Part shown: piece by piece, positions 12,398 through 24,879 of the stretch | Layout of the letters: each line of letters starts with the position of its first letter | Position numbering within the stretch: position 1 is the stretch's first letter | Source: Uranotaenia lowii | Lineage: Eukaryota > Arthropoda > Insecta > Diptera > Culicidae | Assembly (NCBI RefSeq): GCF_029784155.1 | Contig: NC_073691.1 | Coordinates: 62,075,746 to 62,139,745 of the forward strand | Length of the DNA stretch: 64,000 nucleotides | Direction of reading: 5' to 3' | The notes under the pieces: model-generated | Seen by the model: only the letters and a program-made list of their open reading frames with translations | What the model was told of the DNA's origin: nothing | The model's database searches: none | Program-made: the position numbers and the translations under genes

Positions 12398-14222
12398 AGC
12401 CCGAAGGGTTGTGAGTCCGAGCGTGTGGAAAATGAATTCAAACATCTAAACGACCTTCTCTACCGACAACATATATCTCGACTCGAAGAAAACCTTAAAC
12501 GGGATCCATCATCATTTTGGGAGCATTTTAAGGGTAGAAAACATAACGTCCCCGTACCCGTAGATGTAAGCTTCAATGGTGTCACTGCCTCCAATCAAGC
12601 CGAGTCGGTCAATTTGTTCGCGGACTTTTTCCAAAATGTGTACTGTTCTGTTGATATTGATGCAGACTGCAACTACCTTGCATCGTTGCAATCTTACGTT
12701 GTAAATTTGCCTTCACCGTGCTTCACCGAACAGGATATTTACGAAAAATTGTCCACAGTCGATCCTTCTAAAGGTTCTGGTCCAGATAAAATACCTCCCG
12801 CTCTTCTAAAACATTGTTCTGCATCTTTATCCGCCCCGATTTGCAGTATCCTTAATCGATCGGTAACCGATAGATCGTTTCCTAATGCATGGAAAGTTGC
12901 GGCTATTTCTCCGATACACAAATCCGGAAGTGCTCACAGCGTGGAAAACTACCGACCAATATCGATTTTAAATTCAATGTCAAAGATCTTCGAAATTCTG
13001 ATGCACGAGCGAATGTATGCCGCTGTTAAACCTTTGATCTCGTAATATCAACATGGTTTCGTCAAGAAAAGGTCACAAGTTACAAATTTGATGTGCTACG
13101 TAAGTTCACTGAATAAAAGCATGGAGAAAGTTTGCCAGGTGGATTCAGTCTATATTGACTTTGCCAAAGCTTTCGACCGTGTGCCGCACAAAATACTGGT
13201 TGCAAAGTTGAATCGACTAGGATTCCCGGCTTGGGCACTCGAGTGGATTGCGTCATATCTAACCGACCGCCAGGCTTTCACCAGAATACGAAACACGCGC
13301 TCACGAATGTTTGCCACACCGTCTGGAGTTCCCCAGGGGAGCCACCTCGGACCTCTGCTATTTATAACCTTCGTGAATGACCTGTGCTCAACACTTCAGT
13401 CCGATACACTCTTCTACGCCGATGATCTGAAGATTTTCCGGAAGATTCATAACACGGTTGACTGTTTGGCCCTCCAAGCTGACATCGCTAGACTAGATGA
13501 GTGGTGCCGCTTAAACGGAATGCTAGCAAACGCGAAGAAGTGCAAGGTTATAAACTTTTGTCGTGCAAGAAGAACGATCCTTTTTGACTACCAACTAACC
13601 GGAGTAAGGCTGGAGAGCGTGAAGTCTATTCTCGACCTCGGAGTGAAGATCGACAACAGGCTCACATTTGCTGAACATGTCGCGCTTACTTCTGCAAAAG
13701 GATTCGCTGCTCTCGGATTCCTGCGTCGCAACACCAAGGATTTCGATGACGTTTACGCATTGAAAGCCATATACTGTGCATCAGTACGTAGCATCATGGA
13801 GTACGCCGTCCAGGTGTGGGCTCCAGCTCAGAGGACACAATGCCATCGTCTTGAACGAGTTCAACGCTGTTTCTTAAGATACGCTCTACGGCGTCTTCCC
13901 TGGAACGACCCGATTCAACTACCGCCGTATGAGGAAAGGTGTGCACTGATATGCCTAACCTCACTCGAAAAGCGCCGCATCGAGCTGCAGCAAGGTTTTA
14001 TATGCGACACACTGACCAACCGTATTGATTGTACTTACATTCTACAACGTGTTAATATTTAAATATGTACCAACGAGAACCCTTCGACAACGTCAGTTTC
14101 TTTCAATACCTCACCACCGTACTGCTTATGGTCAAAACCATCCTATTGACAAGTGTTGTGAACTTTTTAATTTAGTGTATCATTTGTTTAATTTTAATAT
14201 GTGCAAACGTCGTTTTAAATAA
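12398..14222 (+). pseudogene. LINE reverse transcriptase, one stop and one frameshift
   Basis: The conceptual product is the reverse transcriptase polyprotein of a non-LTR retrotransposon, which copies element RNA at the nick site. Visible RT motifs in order: the SKGSGPDKIPPALLKH region near 12766-12813, the NYRPISIL motif near 12948, FAKAFDRVPH near 13160, SGVPQGSHLGPLLF near 13322, and the catalytic YADD at 13415-13426. Downstream comes the C-terminal region ending in QRFLSIPHHRT-like sequence. The endonuclease part is missing. A TAA at 13043-13045 interrupts the frame just before the QHGFVKKRS motif. A small insertion near 14057-14063 creates a TAA and moves the final ~53 codons (YVPTRTLRQRQFLS onward) into another frame ending at 14222. 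It is not expected to be functional. Relatedness to BS/X-type Jockey-clade elements is judged from motifs only. Confidence 0.88.
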
Positions 14223-14300
14223 GGTTTAAGCAGAATTTAGTAGTTTTTAAGTTATCAGTCTGTACGGTAATTTAAACCAAAGACGAAATAAATAAATACA
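12398..14300 (+). mobile_element. 5'-truncated Jockey-like non-LTR retrotransposon
   Basis: The element contains the reverse transcriptase region and C-terminal part of a Jockey-like LINE, a short 3' UTR (14223-14285) and an A-rich tail of AAATAAATAAATAC type at about 14286-14299. The frame is open only from 12398, and neither the gag-like ORF1 nor the endonuclease domain is present. This 5' truncation is typical of target-primed reverse transcription. No clear target-site duplication could be defined. Confidence 0.85.
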
Positions 14301-15175
14301 TAAAGCAAATTTTTGTGATGCTTGAAAGTTAGCAAAGATAGTCATGAAATAAGGGTATTGAAAAATTGAAAGCAAGAAGGGTTTTACTGTAAAAAAAACA
14401 ACAAAATAACATTTGAACGTCTCAGCTCAGACAAGATTTTATCTCCAGCTTGTATCTTTCTTCTCAGTTATAAAAATAAGATAGTTACATTTAAAATAGT
14501 TTGTTTAACAAGCAAGTCAGCAAGCTTAGTTGAGGTTAAATTGTTTGAGAATCTTTTAAGACTCGACCATGGATCATGAATAAAAAGAAACAAACATTAA
14601 AAATACAACATAATACCTGATAAAAACAGAGAAAATATGTTCCACATTTGTAGAAGGTCGACATTACAGGAAGTTAGATTATTGTAATGACTAAAAGTAA
14701 AAAATCCGGAACGTTTGGCAATTACGATTAAAAAGTATAGTAAAAATGGCATATCTAAGTTATAAAATTTGACAAATATAAATATACTATGGAGTTAAAG
14801 ATAAATATAACAAAAATAGAAAAACGGAAAATTAGCAAGTAACAAAAACCAAACTGTGGATTCCACAATTCAAATATTAAACTAATGAATAAAAAAAATT
14901 GACTATAAAAGAGGAAGAAAATCATAAAAGGATCGAAAAATATTAGAAAATGACAGAAGATCAACGATTTGTAAGTAATAAAGCCAGAAAAATCTTAGAA
15001 ACTTAAGGAATCCGAATGTAAAAACATTGAGCAAATAAATAAAATAAAATAAAACACTAAAAATTGAAAAAGTTTCAAAACCAAGAATCAAATAACCAGA
15101 GATTGCAGAAATCTATGCAAAAAGTTGGACGGTTGAATATCTAGAATCTTTTTTTGCTGGCATGGATCATATCAA
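14301..15175. other. AT-rich stretch, no gene recognised
   Basis: Very AT-rich DNA with short frames on the minus strand (62-69 codons, F/I/L-rich) that look like chance. No repeats with clear ends. Confidence 0.5.
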
Positions 15176-15180
15176 CTGAT

Positions 15181-15262
15181 GAGTTGGCATCGTGGTAAGA
15201 TATCGAACACCACACTCGAAGGACTGGAGTTCAAATCTCCGAAGAGGATATTTTTTTTCGTT
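15181..15262 (+). repeat. tRNA-like SINE head (A and B box)
   Basis: GTTGGCATCGTGGTAAGAT resembles an RNA polymerase III A box, and GGAGTTCAAATCTCC about 35 bases later resembles a B box with its T-arm stem. The flanks do not form a proper acceptor stem and a T-run follows, so this is read as a tRNA-derived SINE or tRNA relic, not a functional tRNA gene. Confidence 0.5.
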
Positions 15263-15519
15263 TTACTCAAATACTCAAAACGTTTATTTTGCTTTTTGTG
15301 GGGAAATCGAATCGTTGGAATCTTGTCATTGTCGATATATCGCATTCATTTTTTGTAGCCAGTTGCTGTTATATCTGATATACCTTCTTAAATGTTTGCT
15401 GGGAAGAAGCTTTTTTTTAAATAGTGTGATTACAATTATCCATTAAATTTGCAAATCCATCAAGTTACAACTCAAAGATAGGTCGTCTAAGTTAAAAAAA
15501 TGTCGAAGAATTAGATTAT

Positions 15520-17425
15520 CGTAATCCGGGGTAATATTGATCTACTTTTTCAATATTTTTCGATTATTTTTTCTGTTAAGGGGAATGTGGCATGTTTCAT
15601 ATTTTTAAAACCAGTACTGGACTCCTATGAACGTAAAACATGACTGCAGAAATTTATTAGTCTACTTTAAATTTGATTTAAAAATCGATTTCGTCTCTGT
15701 TCAGAATTTGATGCTTAGGGGTAACATTGATCAGTCGCTATTTTGACGGTTTTATCGAGTTTTTTTTATTATCTTAAAGGATACAAAACACCTTCATAAA
15801 GCTTAGTTCTTTTAGAAATGGGACAGTTACGAATGCCTGTATCTCAAAAACCATTCGTTGGAACCAAATACTTTCTATGAAGAAAAAGAAGGTAATGTTA
15901 TGATCTTTCATGAAAAAATTTGAAAAAAAATATTTACCGTTTTTTGTTAAAGAAATTTCTACTTTATTCTTGGTATCTCCCATTGGCCGGCGCACACTTT
16001 TTTCGGTCATGGTATTAATCAGTTTCTGCAACTTATACTTCGTAAAATCTATATTTTAGGTGGCTTCACTCTCCTTCTTCAATTTCTGATACTTTATGGT
16101 CCAATACTTCTCTGGAAACTGGAAACTGAAAGCATTTTAGTGGATACAGTTGTTTCGAAATGAACAAATTTGATTATTTTTGACCACATTTTTGAACGTT
16201 TTTTTTTCGGTACCGGTTTTACAGCTTAAGAGCTTTGGAACTATCAAAAAATGGTTGTTTGAGGTTGGATTTCTATGAGTCATCACTAGGCAACACTTTC
16301 AGCTTATCGGAGAAAATTGTGTTGGACATTTCAGCGATCTACCCTTAGTTTTTCGTTTATTGAAAATTAAAAATGCTGATATGAGACTTGACTTCCTTGA
16401 TGACCCTTAACCGTTGTTGCCGATCATGTGCTTCACTCCAATGCTTGATTTGAACTTTGTGGACATTATTGACAGTGTTTGCATACTTATCCACCACAAA
16501 AACTCAGTAATTCTTTGAATAATCAACGGTTTTGTCAGCTATCAATTTGATAATGACGAATTTTAAAGGAAACTGTGCAAAATTATTTTTTTCTTTTTCT
16601 CTTGCATCGTACATATCTCAAAAACGCGTAAATTTTAAATTTTGAAAAAAAATAGGCCGAATAGTACTTTTTACAGGCAACAAAATGCTGTCAAAATTTT
16701 GAATATCCGATAACTAGTTAACGAGCTATTTGCAAATGAAAGTGTCCCATTTCTAAAAGAACTAAGCTTTAATATTTAAAAATGCTCGTTTATCAGTTTT
16801 ACCTTGCTTTTTAACATTTTCTTTAAAAAACATTTATAATTGAAAAAGAAAAATGATGCTGCATACATTAAGGGGAAAAAATTATAACAATTGCTAAATA
16901 GTTTTAACTTCAAAATATAAATGAAATTTTACTTTCACACATTCTCCTAGGCCCTCTTACTATTTTCATTTTCATTTTTTGTTCAAAGTTATCCATTTGA
17001 TAGGGTTCCTATTCATTTTTCCAATACGGGCTTACTCCTTGAAAAAGTCCTCATTTTTTAAATATAAGAAATTAATCTTTAAATGACCATAAAAATAGCT
17101 CTTTAACTATACATATACAAAGAAAAAAAGTTGTTCTTTCACATTCAACAACCCGTTTGCTTCTAAATGCTTTTCAGTATCATCAGGAGAGCTGTTTGTT
17201 TTCGAGCCGTGGAAAAAATAGATATTTTGAGATTTTTAAATTATATTTTTACTAACAGAAAAAAATTTCAAATACAAACCAAATTTTGACTATTTGATAC
17301 TTAATTAGTAGGCTTTCAAACGAAGAAGACAGTTTTCAAAAATTCAAACTATAGACTGAGTTATTTATGATAATGAGGAAAAATTTATTGTTGGTCAAAG
17401 TTACCCCGTTTTGCGGTTCTTGAAA
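15520..17425. mobile_element. Possible older TIR element around the family A copy 2 insertion
   Basis: CCGGGGTAATATTGATC near 15526 and GGTCAAAGTTACCCCG near 17393 are imperfect inverted partners, and a similar GGGGTAACATTGATC lies at 15718. The family A copy at 15799-16769 lies inside. The end match is partial, so this outer element is tentative. The rest of the interval is AT-rich with no gene. Confidence 0.3.
15799..16769. mobile_element. TA-flanked TIR element, family A copy 2
   Basis: The terminal inverted repeats (AAGCTTAGTTCTTTTAG...) are the same as in the copy at 8461-9792, in the same orientation, with TA on both sides (15797-15798, 16770-16771). At 971 bp it lacks about 360 bp present in copy 1. 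Interior identity is high but broken by substitutions and small indels. No intact transposase frame is visible. Confidence 0.8.
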
Positions 17426-17429
17426 GTCC

Positions 17430-18538
17430 ATATTATTGGAAATGTAAATCCGAATATAACATACAATTTTCCATAATTCAAATTTTGAAAATTTCTTTAA
17501 ATTTCTCTCAAACAAAATTTGAAGAATTCACATGCATTTTTCTATCGCTCGTTTATAATATCTTTCATCTTTGTCTAATCTTCTATTCGTCTATATTTTT
17601 CAAAACATAAAATTTTCTTACTAAAAGAAAAACAAATTCATCGAAAAGGCCGTTAAGTGAACTTTCAAATAAAAAAAACACTGTAAAAAATCTAAAATGA
17701 TTGAGTTCCCAGTCCTAACTCCCAAATGAAAATCAAGAAATGTTTAAAACTTCAGTATGTCAGAAATGTGAAAATCAAAACCCAAGTTGTCCAACCTAAA
17801 AAAGAGAAAATATCCAGAAAAAAAAATTGAAAATGCCTTTAAACATTTTCTGGTAAAAATAAATTATATTGGTTGTTATGAAACTGAGAAAAGTATTTTT
17901 GTTGTGAAGCCCTCGGCCTGAATAAGAATTTAACGTGCATTGGTGAAATCCAGATTCAATAAAAACTAATTGTGCTCCCAGCGTAACATGATTACCAGTA
18001 AATTGAAAATGTTATTCATACTTTTATTTATCAGTGCTTTTAAGTTGTACTGATTTTGACTGGTATTTGTTGATTTGATATTGATTTTCTTTTTGAAATC
18101 GGCACTGGGAAGGAAAACGCACAACCTTATTATTTTCTCTGAGTATGAAGTATGAGACCAACCTAGTCTCGAAACGTTGGATGAAATAAAAAAAATCATC
18201 AATTCGAAAATAGATTGCAGTGCCGATTTAAAAAGGAACATCAATGTCACGTTAATCATACTTTTTAGTCACTTCTTTTAGCTTATTTGAAACAACACCC
18301 ATCAATCAGACTCTACTCCAATAATGATCTTACTTGAAAGTGGAGTTATCGGCATAAGATTTTATGCCGGGTCGGCACTAACAAGCTTTCTCATCGCTAA
18401 CCTCCAGCAAACAACCGCCGGCAGAGATGCCTGGCTGTTACCAGCTATGCGTGTGCATGTAAACTGGCAATATTAAACAGTTTCTCGTTTCGCATTCCCA
18501 TCGGCAGACGGCTAACGAAAAGCGTCTTTTTGGTGGAC
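17430..18538. other. AT-rich stretch, nothing recognised
   Basis: A 97-codon minus-strand frame at 17966-18259 shows no recognisable features. The short segment 18360-18500 is less AT-rich but carries no identifiable motif. Confidence 0.4.
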
Positions 18539-18540
18539 TA

Positions 18541-19213
18541 CACGCTCCTTTTTTTTTAACTCAAAATTAAGTTTGACCGAGGTTCAAAACATATTCGATT
18601 ATATGAACTTAAAGTTAAGTTCCCTTTTTCCTCTTTCCGATGCTTCAAAACCAAGTTCGAATTGCTAGCTCAAAATTGATCCCTTTTTTCCTTCGGCAAA
18701 GGAGCAAAGCTGAGTTCGACCTTATGAACTAAAAATTGAACTCTCTTTGTTGGACTGAAAACACTCAGCGAGTTCACCTCGAACCGGAACAGCAATCAAC
18801 GAAAACGTCGCAAAATTTTGCCGTTCCGGAACAATTACCGGAAGACTATGAAGGAGCTTTATAATGGGATGTCCACCGTTGTTATCATTAAATTGTGTCC
18901 GGAAGTTCCCTTTGTAGTTTGGTCCGGGAGTGTCTAAACTTTCCACCGCTCTGTAGTTGCAATGCAATATACCAGAACAGTAACATCCGGTTACAAAAAA
19001 AAAATTAACCATCATTTAATTCCCTTAGAAATAAATATAAAATATTTAAAAATAAAAAGGATAAATTTGAGTTCGGCTCCCGAACTTAGTATTGTGTATG
19101 CCTATCAGAACTTAATTTTGCGATGGCCCAGTCGAACCCAAAGTTGAGGGCTGCCACTGAAGTGCTGTTTTGAATCAAAACAACTTAATTTTGAGTTTTA
19201 AAAAAGGAGCGTG
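18541..19213. mobile_element. TA-flanked non-autonomous TIR element
   Basis: The left end CACGCTCCTTTTTTTTTAAC and the right end, in reverse complement CACGCTCCTTTTTTAAAACT, are inverted partners continuing into TCAAAATTAAGTT. TA flanks both (18539-18540 and 19214-19215). The 673-bp interior has repeated AAACCGAGTTCGA-like and GAACT-rich words but no protein. Probably a Tc1/mariner-type MITE. Confidence 0.75.
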
Positions 19214-19254
19214 TATGACAATAAACCTTCGTTTGCTAACTGATTCAGCTGGTA

Positions 19255-21839
19255 GGGCTAGGTGGGGTAATTATGAACAAAATTTCTTCATTTGGTACAC
19301 TTACAGCCACCATATGTTAATTTCTTATCACAAACTTTGAAAAGCTACCATCAATGAATGTTTCCGTGCTCTTAATCATTCTGTAGAACAACTTTTGTTC
19401 TTTGGTCGCAACCTCTGTCCTTGGGACGTCTGTTCATAATTACCCCGTCTGTTCATATTTACCCCCCTGCCTAGGGGGTAATTATGAACACGGATCACGG
19501 ACTTGGTATAAAATTTTTAAAAGGTAACAGTATTTATACGTTACATTTACCCATAGTAAGCAGTGTATGGTGATTTTTTACTTAAAAAAATATGTTCATA
19601 ATTACCCCAAACTCTGTTCATAATTACCCCGGACTATGTTCATATTTACCCCGAGACTTATCCAATATGATTTATATGGTGTCAGAAAACCTCAATTCAA
19701 CACCAAATAACGAAAATAATTAGCAGTAACAAGAAAATGGGTTGTTTTATAAAAACTCAATCCAATTTATTTATTAAACTTTGCAAAATAAACAAATGTA
19801 ATCAAAATTAAGCTGTAAAACAATAGAAAAATAGCTATTTAGTGTTCTTTTTAATTGATATTTTTCTATCTTTTGTTTAGAGAGTTTAATTTCTTTGTAA
19901 CATCTTTTACATTTTGGTTGGTTTCTTTATTCCGTTTCTTTATGTCTTCATAGAACATTTTATTTGATAGGACCTCTACAGACGAGCTTGGCTACTCGAT
20001 ACTTTTTACATCCGTTAAAAATGTCCTGCGCAGCAAACATCAAGTCTTCACCAAAATGTCGTGGGCTAGGCTTTTCACGTACGTGCGAGGTATCATTAAA
20101 TTGAATCCTATACATATACTGGAAGTTCGAAAATATTTTAAAAGGGTTGTTTCACAAAAACACTCATTAAAATGTTCTTGGATCAGTCAACAGCCATGTT
20201 TACAATTCTTGTCAGTTCTATATGATCGAAAGTTTTGAAAAATATTTACACTTATAAATTTTTTTATCACCTATATGAAAGTTCACATTAGTAGTTCTAT
20301 TCTTTCAAAAAAAAATTGAAGTACTACCGAAGTTTTCCTCAACAAACTGAAAAAGAAAATCTTCAACCAAAAGATGTTCATTTTTCACCAAATAAAAAAA
20401 TAGGTATTTGAACAAATTAACACTGAAAAAAGAATCTATCAGGTATCAGAAAAGGGGTAGGCTTAAATTAATATTGAAAAAAGTATCTAAGTAAAAAATT
20501 AGACTGCAAGAAAATAGATTATGGATCTCTGATGTCCGGATTTAAAACATAAACAATTATTATTTGCTGTAATTCTAATGTTCTGAATAGCCGCACGTTT
20601 TCCAAACATACAGGAAAATTGATCTTTGCTTTGTGGACTTATTCACCAATTGAATTTATCAAAATTTTCCATATATTTTATTGTAGACCACAGAGATTTG
20701 AGGTTCATAATAATGTTAAATTTCACACGGTTATGAATAAAAGCTCGATCAGCAAACCTTTTGTAAACACAGGGAATTTAATTTTTAGTCATTATCAAAA
20801 AACCTGGTTCTGGAAGCACGTAAAACCTGTATTCAATATTAGAGAACTATTCCTGGGATACAGGTTTTCGGTTTTGGTATTACCGGTAAAACTTTTGACT
20901 GCCTTTTTTTATCAACAATAAGCAAGTTTTTATCACTATTTATTTAAACAAAATTAAGACTTATTTAAATTTGGTTACAGATTGAGCTTTTTTCAAAATT
21001 TCTGTTTTATTCACTTTTTCAACTTTTGAAATTTTATTTTCAGTCAAAAAAATGGGGTTCAAAAGTTTTTTGCAAAGACTGAAAAGAACTGGTATAGCTA
21101 TTATTCTAAATCCGAATCTCAATTGTGGGAAAAAATCAATTTCTCGAAAATTCAAAACTTAACACATTGCAGACCTAATTTAATTTTGAAATTTATTTAA
21201 TTTGGTCCAGTGGATCCTGGGAAAGAGAATGCCGAGTGTTGTTGTTTCCTGGCTAAGATCTCATCACGGTCCTTAATGAGTTAAGATCTTACAGAAGGGG
21301 GAGGGGGGGGGGGTAGTTTTGTAAGAGATTTTTTTACAAGGGGAGGAGGGGGAAAAGGGGTCCGGGAATGCTTGGGTAATTAGTGAATGGCCCCCTAAGT
21401 TGATGAATAAAACATTTGACCATCAAAAAGCCAAAGAAATGTCTTGAAATGTGTGTTCATAATTACCCCATAGGACGAAAACTATGGGGTAAATATGAAC
21501 ACTCATCTATAAATCAGTGCGTTTCAAATTTTTCAAAATTTCTTCAAAATCCAGATAAAGCATCATAAATTGGATGTAAAACAGTTGATAACATAATTTC
21601 AGCTGGATTTCCTATGATCAGGTATTCAAAACATTAAACACTGTCCGAAACGATTTCCGTTTCACGAGGTAATGGTTTTTTAAAACATCTGAAATGATAT
21701 CATTATGATTTGAAAACAGATCGGAAACACCTTACAGCTATCAATCGGATGTTAAACTAACACTTTTGGAACTTTTTGTGTTCATTCATCCCTCACAGCA
21801 GCGCGTATGGCACTTGTTCGGAATTACCCCACTTGACCC
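19255..21839. mobile_element. TA-flanked TIR element with many GGGGTAATTATGAACA motifs
   Basis: The left end GGGCTAGGTGGGGTAATTAT and the right end, in reverse complement GGGTCAAGTGGGGTAATTCC, form imperfect inverted repeats with TA outside both (19253-19254, 21840-21841). The motif GGGGTAAYTATGAACA occurs in both orientations close to the ends: near 19440, 19460, 19480, 19595, 19616, 19635, 21455 and 21483. The ~2.6 kb interior encodes no recognised transposase. Confidence 0.65.
21296..21366 (+). other. G-rich tract, quadruplex-prone
   Basis: Several runs of G (up to 11) occur within about 70 bases, interrupted by a T-rich segment. This is a candidate G-quadruplex and a likely source of sequencing error. 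It lies inside the 19255-21839 element, probably within a nested repeat. Confidence 0.5.
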
Positions 21840-21841
21840 TA

Positions 21842-23715
21842 CACTGGTTAAGTTATCGGACTTGCAAGTCGAAATAAGAATGTTGCGTTATGTTCGATTC
21901 TCACTATATTTTTTTTTTAATTTTTGTAATATTATGGGATGAAAATTCTATACATTTTTTTTTCTTGTTCCGCTTGAATGTAGTTGTCATGCATCATATT
22001 GCTTTGGAGCTCGAGTCTTTATGCCAATAGTGCTTTTGCAACCATATCATCTTTGGTACAGTACACTTTTCAGCGCATTTTTGGCACAGAGTTAGCGCCG
22101 AGCGGCATTGAAAATTTGCAACCTTTTCTTTTAGTGTATACTTATGATCAGAAAGACAAAATTACATTGAGGTGCCCCCATCCAGAAGTTTCTTTGGGTG
22201 CACCAGAGATACCCCATCCATCGATGTCCCAAAGGTCCAAAAATAGACGCACCTTCGCATACCTGGAAGTTGAATTTCTCCGGCGCAGAGGAAAAAATAA
22301 ATAAAAAAGTTCATCGAAGCACAGGACCGAAATCAAAGACCGAGGTCATAGAATTTCAACCATGCGCAATCACATATTCGCACTGGGGTTCGCAGATCGG
22401 GGAATTCCTTTTATGTTGTTGGCATCTCTCCGCTTCCACTTCTGAGAGGGAGGAAGTGTCCCCGAGGCCACTTTTGTAAGGCCCACCACAAATCTCTTGC
22501 TGGAGGCCCCACATACTCTCTGGCGGGGGCACAGCTTGCCACAGATCAATGATTAATACCCGCGGAGTTTGGAACTGCGGCCGACCGGCCGGCGAAGAAG
22601 AGCTCAACAGAGGGTCCCTCCCTGTGCCCTCTGTTTTCTGTCATCGAAACCCGGGCGCTGACAATCGCACAAATGCACATAAGCTACCTGACTTTTTTCT
22701 CTGCTTCTTTCCATTCTTTCTCTCGTCGAGTTTCTTCCTTTCAACATGAATATTACAATTCAATATAAAAATTTATATTTATTACCCGGGCAGCGATTGT
22801 CTCTGTCCAATCGATTTGTATACAATGCGGTGCAGCGACAAAATCGACATGTTTTTTTTATTTATGTTCTTTTTTTACTTGATTCTGTCCATATTTACTG
22901 TGACTATGGGGAATTTTCTGATTAAAATTAAATTTCCCAGCATTAGCTGTAGAACAGTCTACTGAGTTTGTCAGATCACTTTTCTTAAAAAAAATTTACA
23001 ACGGTTTTGAACCAGGATAAAGTTCAAAGAAGTTTAACGTAAAAAATGTACCACAATAAACTATGAGGCGTTTAGAGCCAAGGAGGTATATGTTAAAACT
23101 ATTAATTTTGAGTTAGTGCCAAACGATTAAACCTATCTTAACCAATATTTGGTTTGAATTTCAAATAAAAAGCGATACTGAAGCCCATTTTCTAAAAAAA
23201 AAAACTGTTTTTCCAAATGTTGTCGGCAGTTAAAAAAATGTTGCATATAAAAAATGCTGCATATAAGAGAAGCGACAATTGATCCCTCTTTAAATAAAAT
23301 ATCTGGTCACATTGCCGAAAGTTTGGACAAAAAAATTCTCAGCACTGTTTCGTGGCTCAATGCTCAAGCTCTAGAGTGAACGCTTAGTCAATCCAACAAT
23401 ATCGAATTTGATGCTCGATGGATCGCGATAAACGGTATGATTGACTTAAATTTTGTTAACAAACATATAGTTTTCTAACTAAGAAAACGAACCACCAGAG
23501 CAGTGAAAAAATTGCTCCTAATCATAAATTCATATGGCGAGCTTTAAAATTATTTGCTTGCAGTACTACAGCAATCACAATACTCTCCTTGATGAAGTTT
23601 TCAATTGCAAAGCTAAAAGCTCGGATCGATTTGAAATCTATTTTGTCCCTGTTTAGCTCTATAAAGAATGGTTTGTTCTTTAAATTGCTTTATATCTTAC
23701 GTGAATGTTGATAGA
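21842..23715. other. Intergenic stretch with a GC-richer island at 22060-22745
   Basis: The segment 22060-22745 is clearly less AT-rich than its surroundings and carries overlapping frames of 60-106 codons on both strands (for example 21984-22304 plus and 22356-22607 minus). No domain is recognised and no splice pair was defined. It could be a conserved non-coding region or an unrecognised gene part. The flanks are AT-rich and featureless. Confidence 0.35.
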
Positions 23716-23719
23716 TTTT

Positions 23720-24875
23720 TGTCGTGATTTTACGATTCTTATGAATCTCAATTATCACCTCCTTTCTAAATTGAAACTTTTTGCTTATTGACCTTTGTTG
23801 TTTACCAAATATCCTTTCTGTTAATTCTACAATCCATTTTTACCACAGGTTTTTCAAATTTTTTAAACTATATTTATTTTCTACATATCATTCATCTCAT
23901 CTCTACATTCCTTCTCACCTCTATTATCAATAGAAACTTGTATCTATAGACTTAAATTTTCCTGTTAAATAAAACTTTATTCTTCAAATATCTTTCATCT
24001 CAATCTAAAATTCTACACTACAAACAATCAGCAGCAACTGCCTTTAAAATCTGCGCATCGCAAGCCAATAGGTCTTTTACCAACGAAAGGGTAAATCAAA
24101 CCAACAATAAGCAACGGCAGTCTTAAAAATCTGCGCTTTTCAAGCCAATCCGTATTTATCCACCGAAAGGCCAAATCACAACAAACAAACAGCCTTACAA
24201 ATCTGCGCTTCTCAAGCCAATTCGTCTTCCTCCACCAAAAGGCCAAATCAAAACAAGCAATCAGCAGTAGCAGCCTTAAAAATCTACGCTTCCTAAACCA
24301 ATTCCGTCCTTTTCCACCGGAAGACCAAATCAAAACCAACAATCAGCAGCAGCCTTAATAATTTGCGCCTGCTGATCCAATCCGTCTTTGTCTACCGGAA
24401 GGCCAAATAACAATAAACAATAAGCAGCAGCAGGTTTCTAAATTTGCATTTCCTAAGCCAATCCGTATTTTTATACTGAAAGGCCAAATCAAAACAAACA
24501 ATCGATAGCAGCCTTAAAAATCTGCGCCTCGCAAGGCAATCCGCCGCTTCCAGGGACCGAGACAGAAACAAATTTTCGTAGCAGCAGCCTTTAAAATCTG
24601 CGCTCCCTATGCCAATCTGTCTTTCTACCGGAGGCCGAATCAGAAACATTTTTTTTCGTAACAGCAGCCTTGACAATCTGCGCTCTCTCTCCATATTCTA
24701 CCAACAACGCCATTGTCGTGTTTTTACGATTCTTACGAATCTCAATTCAGAGATTCACTGAGACACGTCTGTCGCTCACAAGAATAGATCAATGACTGAC
24801 TTTATTTTGTTTGTTTTGACTAGTGTTGCCAAAATAACAAACGTTGCGATAGAAGTTTATTTTATTTTGTATTTT
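23720..24875 (+). mobile_element. LTR-like dispersed repeat with internal minisatellite
   Basis: TGTCGTGATTTTACGATTCT occurs at 23720, and a near-identical copy at about 24714 continues much further (ACACGTCTGTCGCTCACAAG, then a GTTGCCAAAATAACAAACG segment). A third copy, inverted, lies at 46928-47327. All three share further words such as CATCTCATCTCTACATTCCT. Direct spacing, TG start and an AATAAA near 23969 suggest LTR fragments, but no gag-pol or primer site was seen. Confidence 0.45.
24030..24700 (-). repeat. Minisatellite of about nine ~79-bp units
   Basis: The anchor CTGCGC (or a one-base variant) recurs at 24051, 24131, 24203, 24284, 24363, 24444, 24522, 24598 and 24678, giving a period of 72-81 bases. 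Each unit also contains AGCCAATCCGTCTTT-like, AAGGCCAAATCAAAAC-like and CAGCAGCAGCCTTAAAA-like words. The ~100-codon frames on the minus strand simply read through these units. Confidence 0.85.
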
Positions 24876-24879
24876 CTAA

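Noticed and set aside
15181..15262. Functional tRNA gene (also at 37850, 40640, 41210, 44230 and 54840)
   Set aside because: A and B boxes are present, but acceptor stems do not pair and anticodon arms are poor. Tails and TSD point to SINEs or relics.
24028..24694. Two ~100-residue minus-strand frames with repeated RRFLRLLLLI words
   Set aside because: They read through the ~79-bp minisatellite units. No start context, domain or splice signals.
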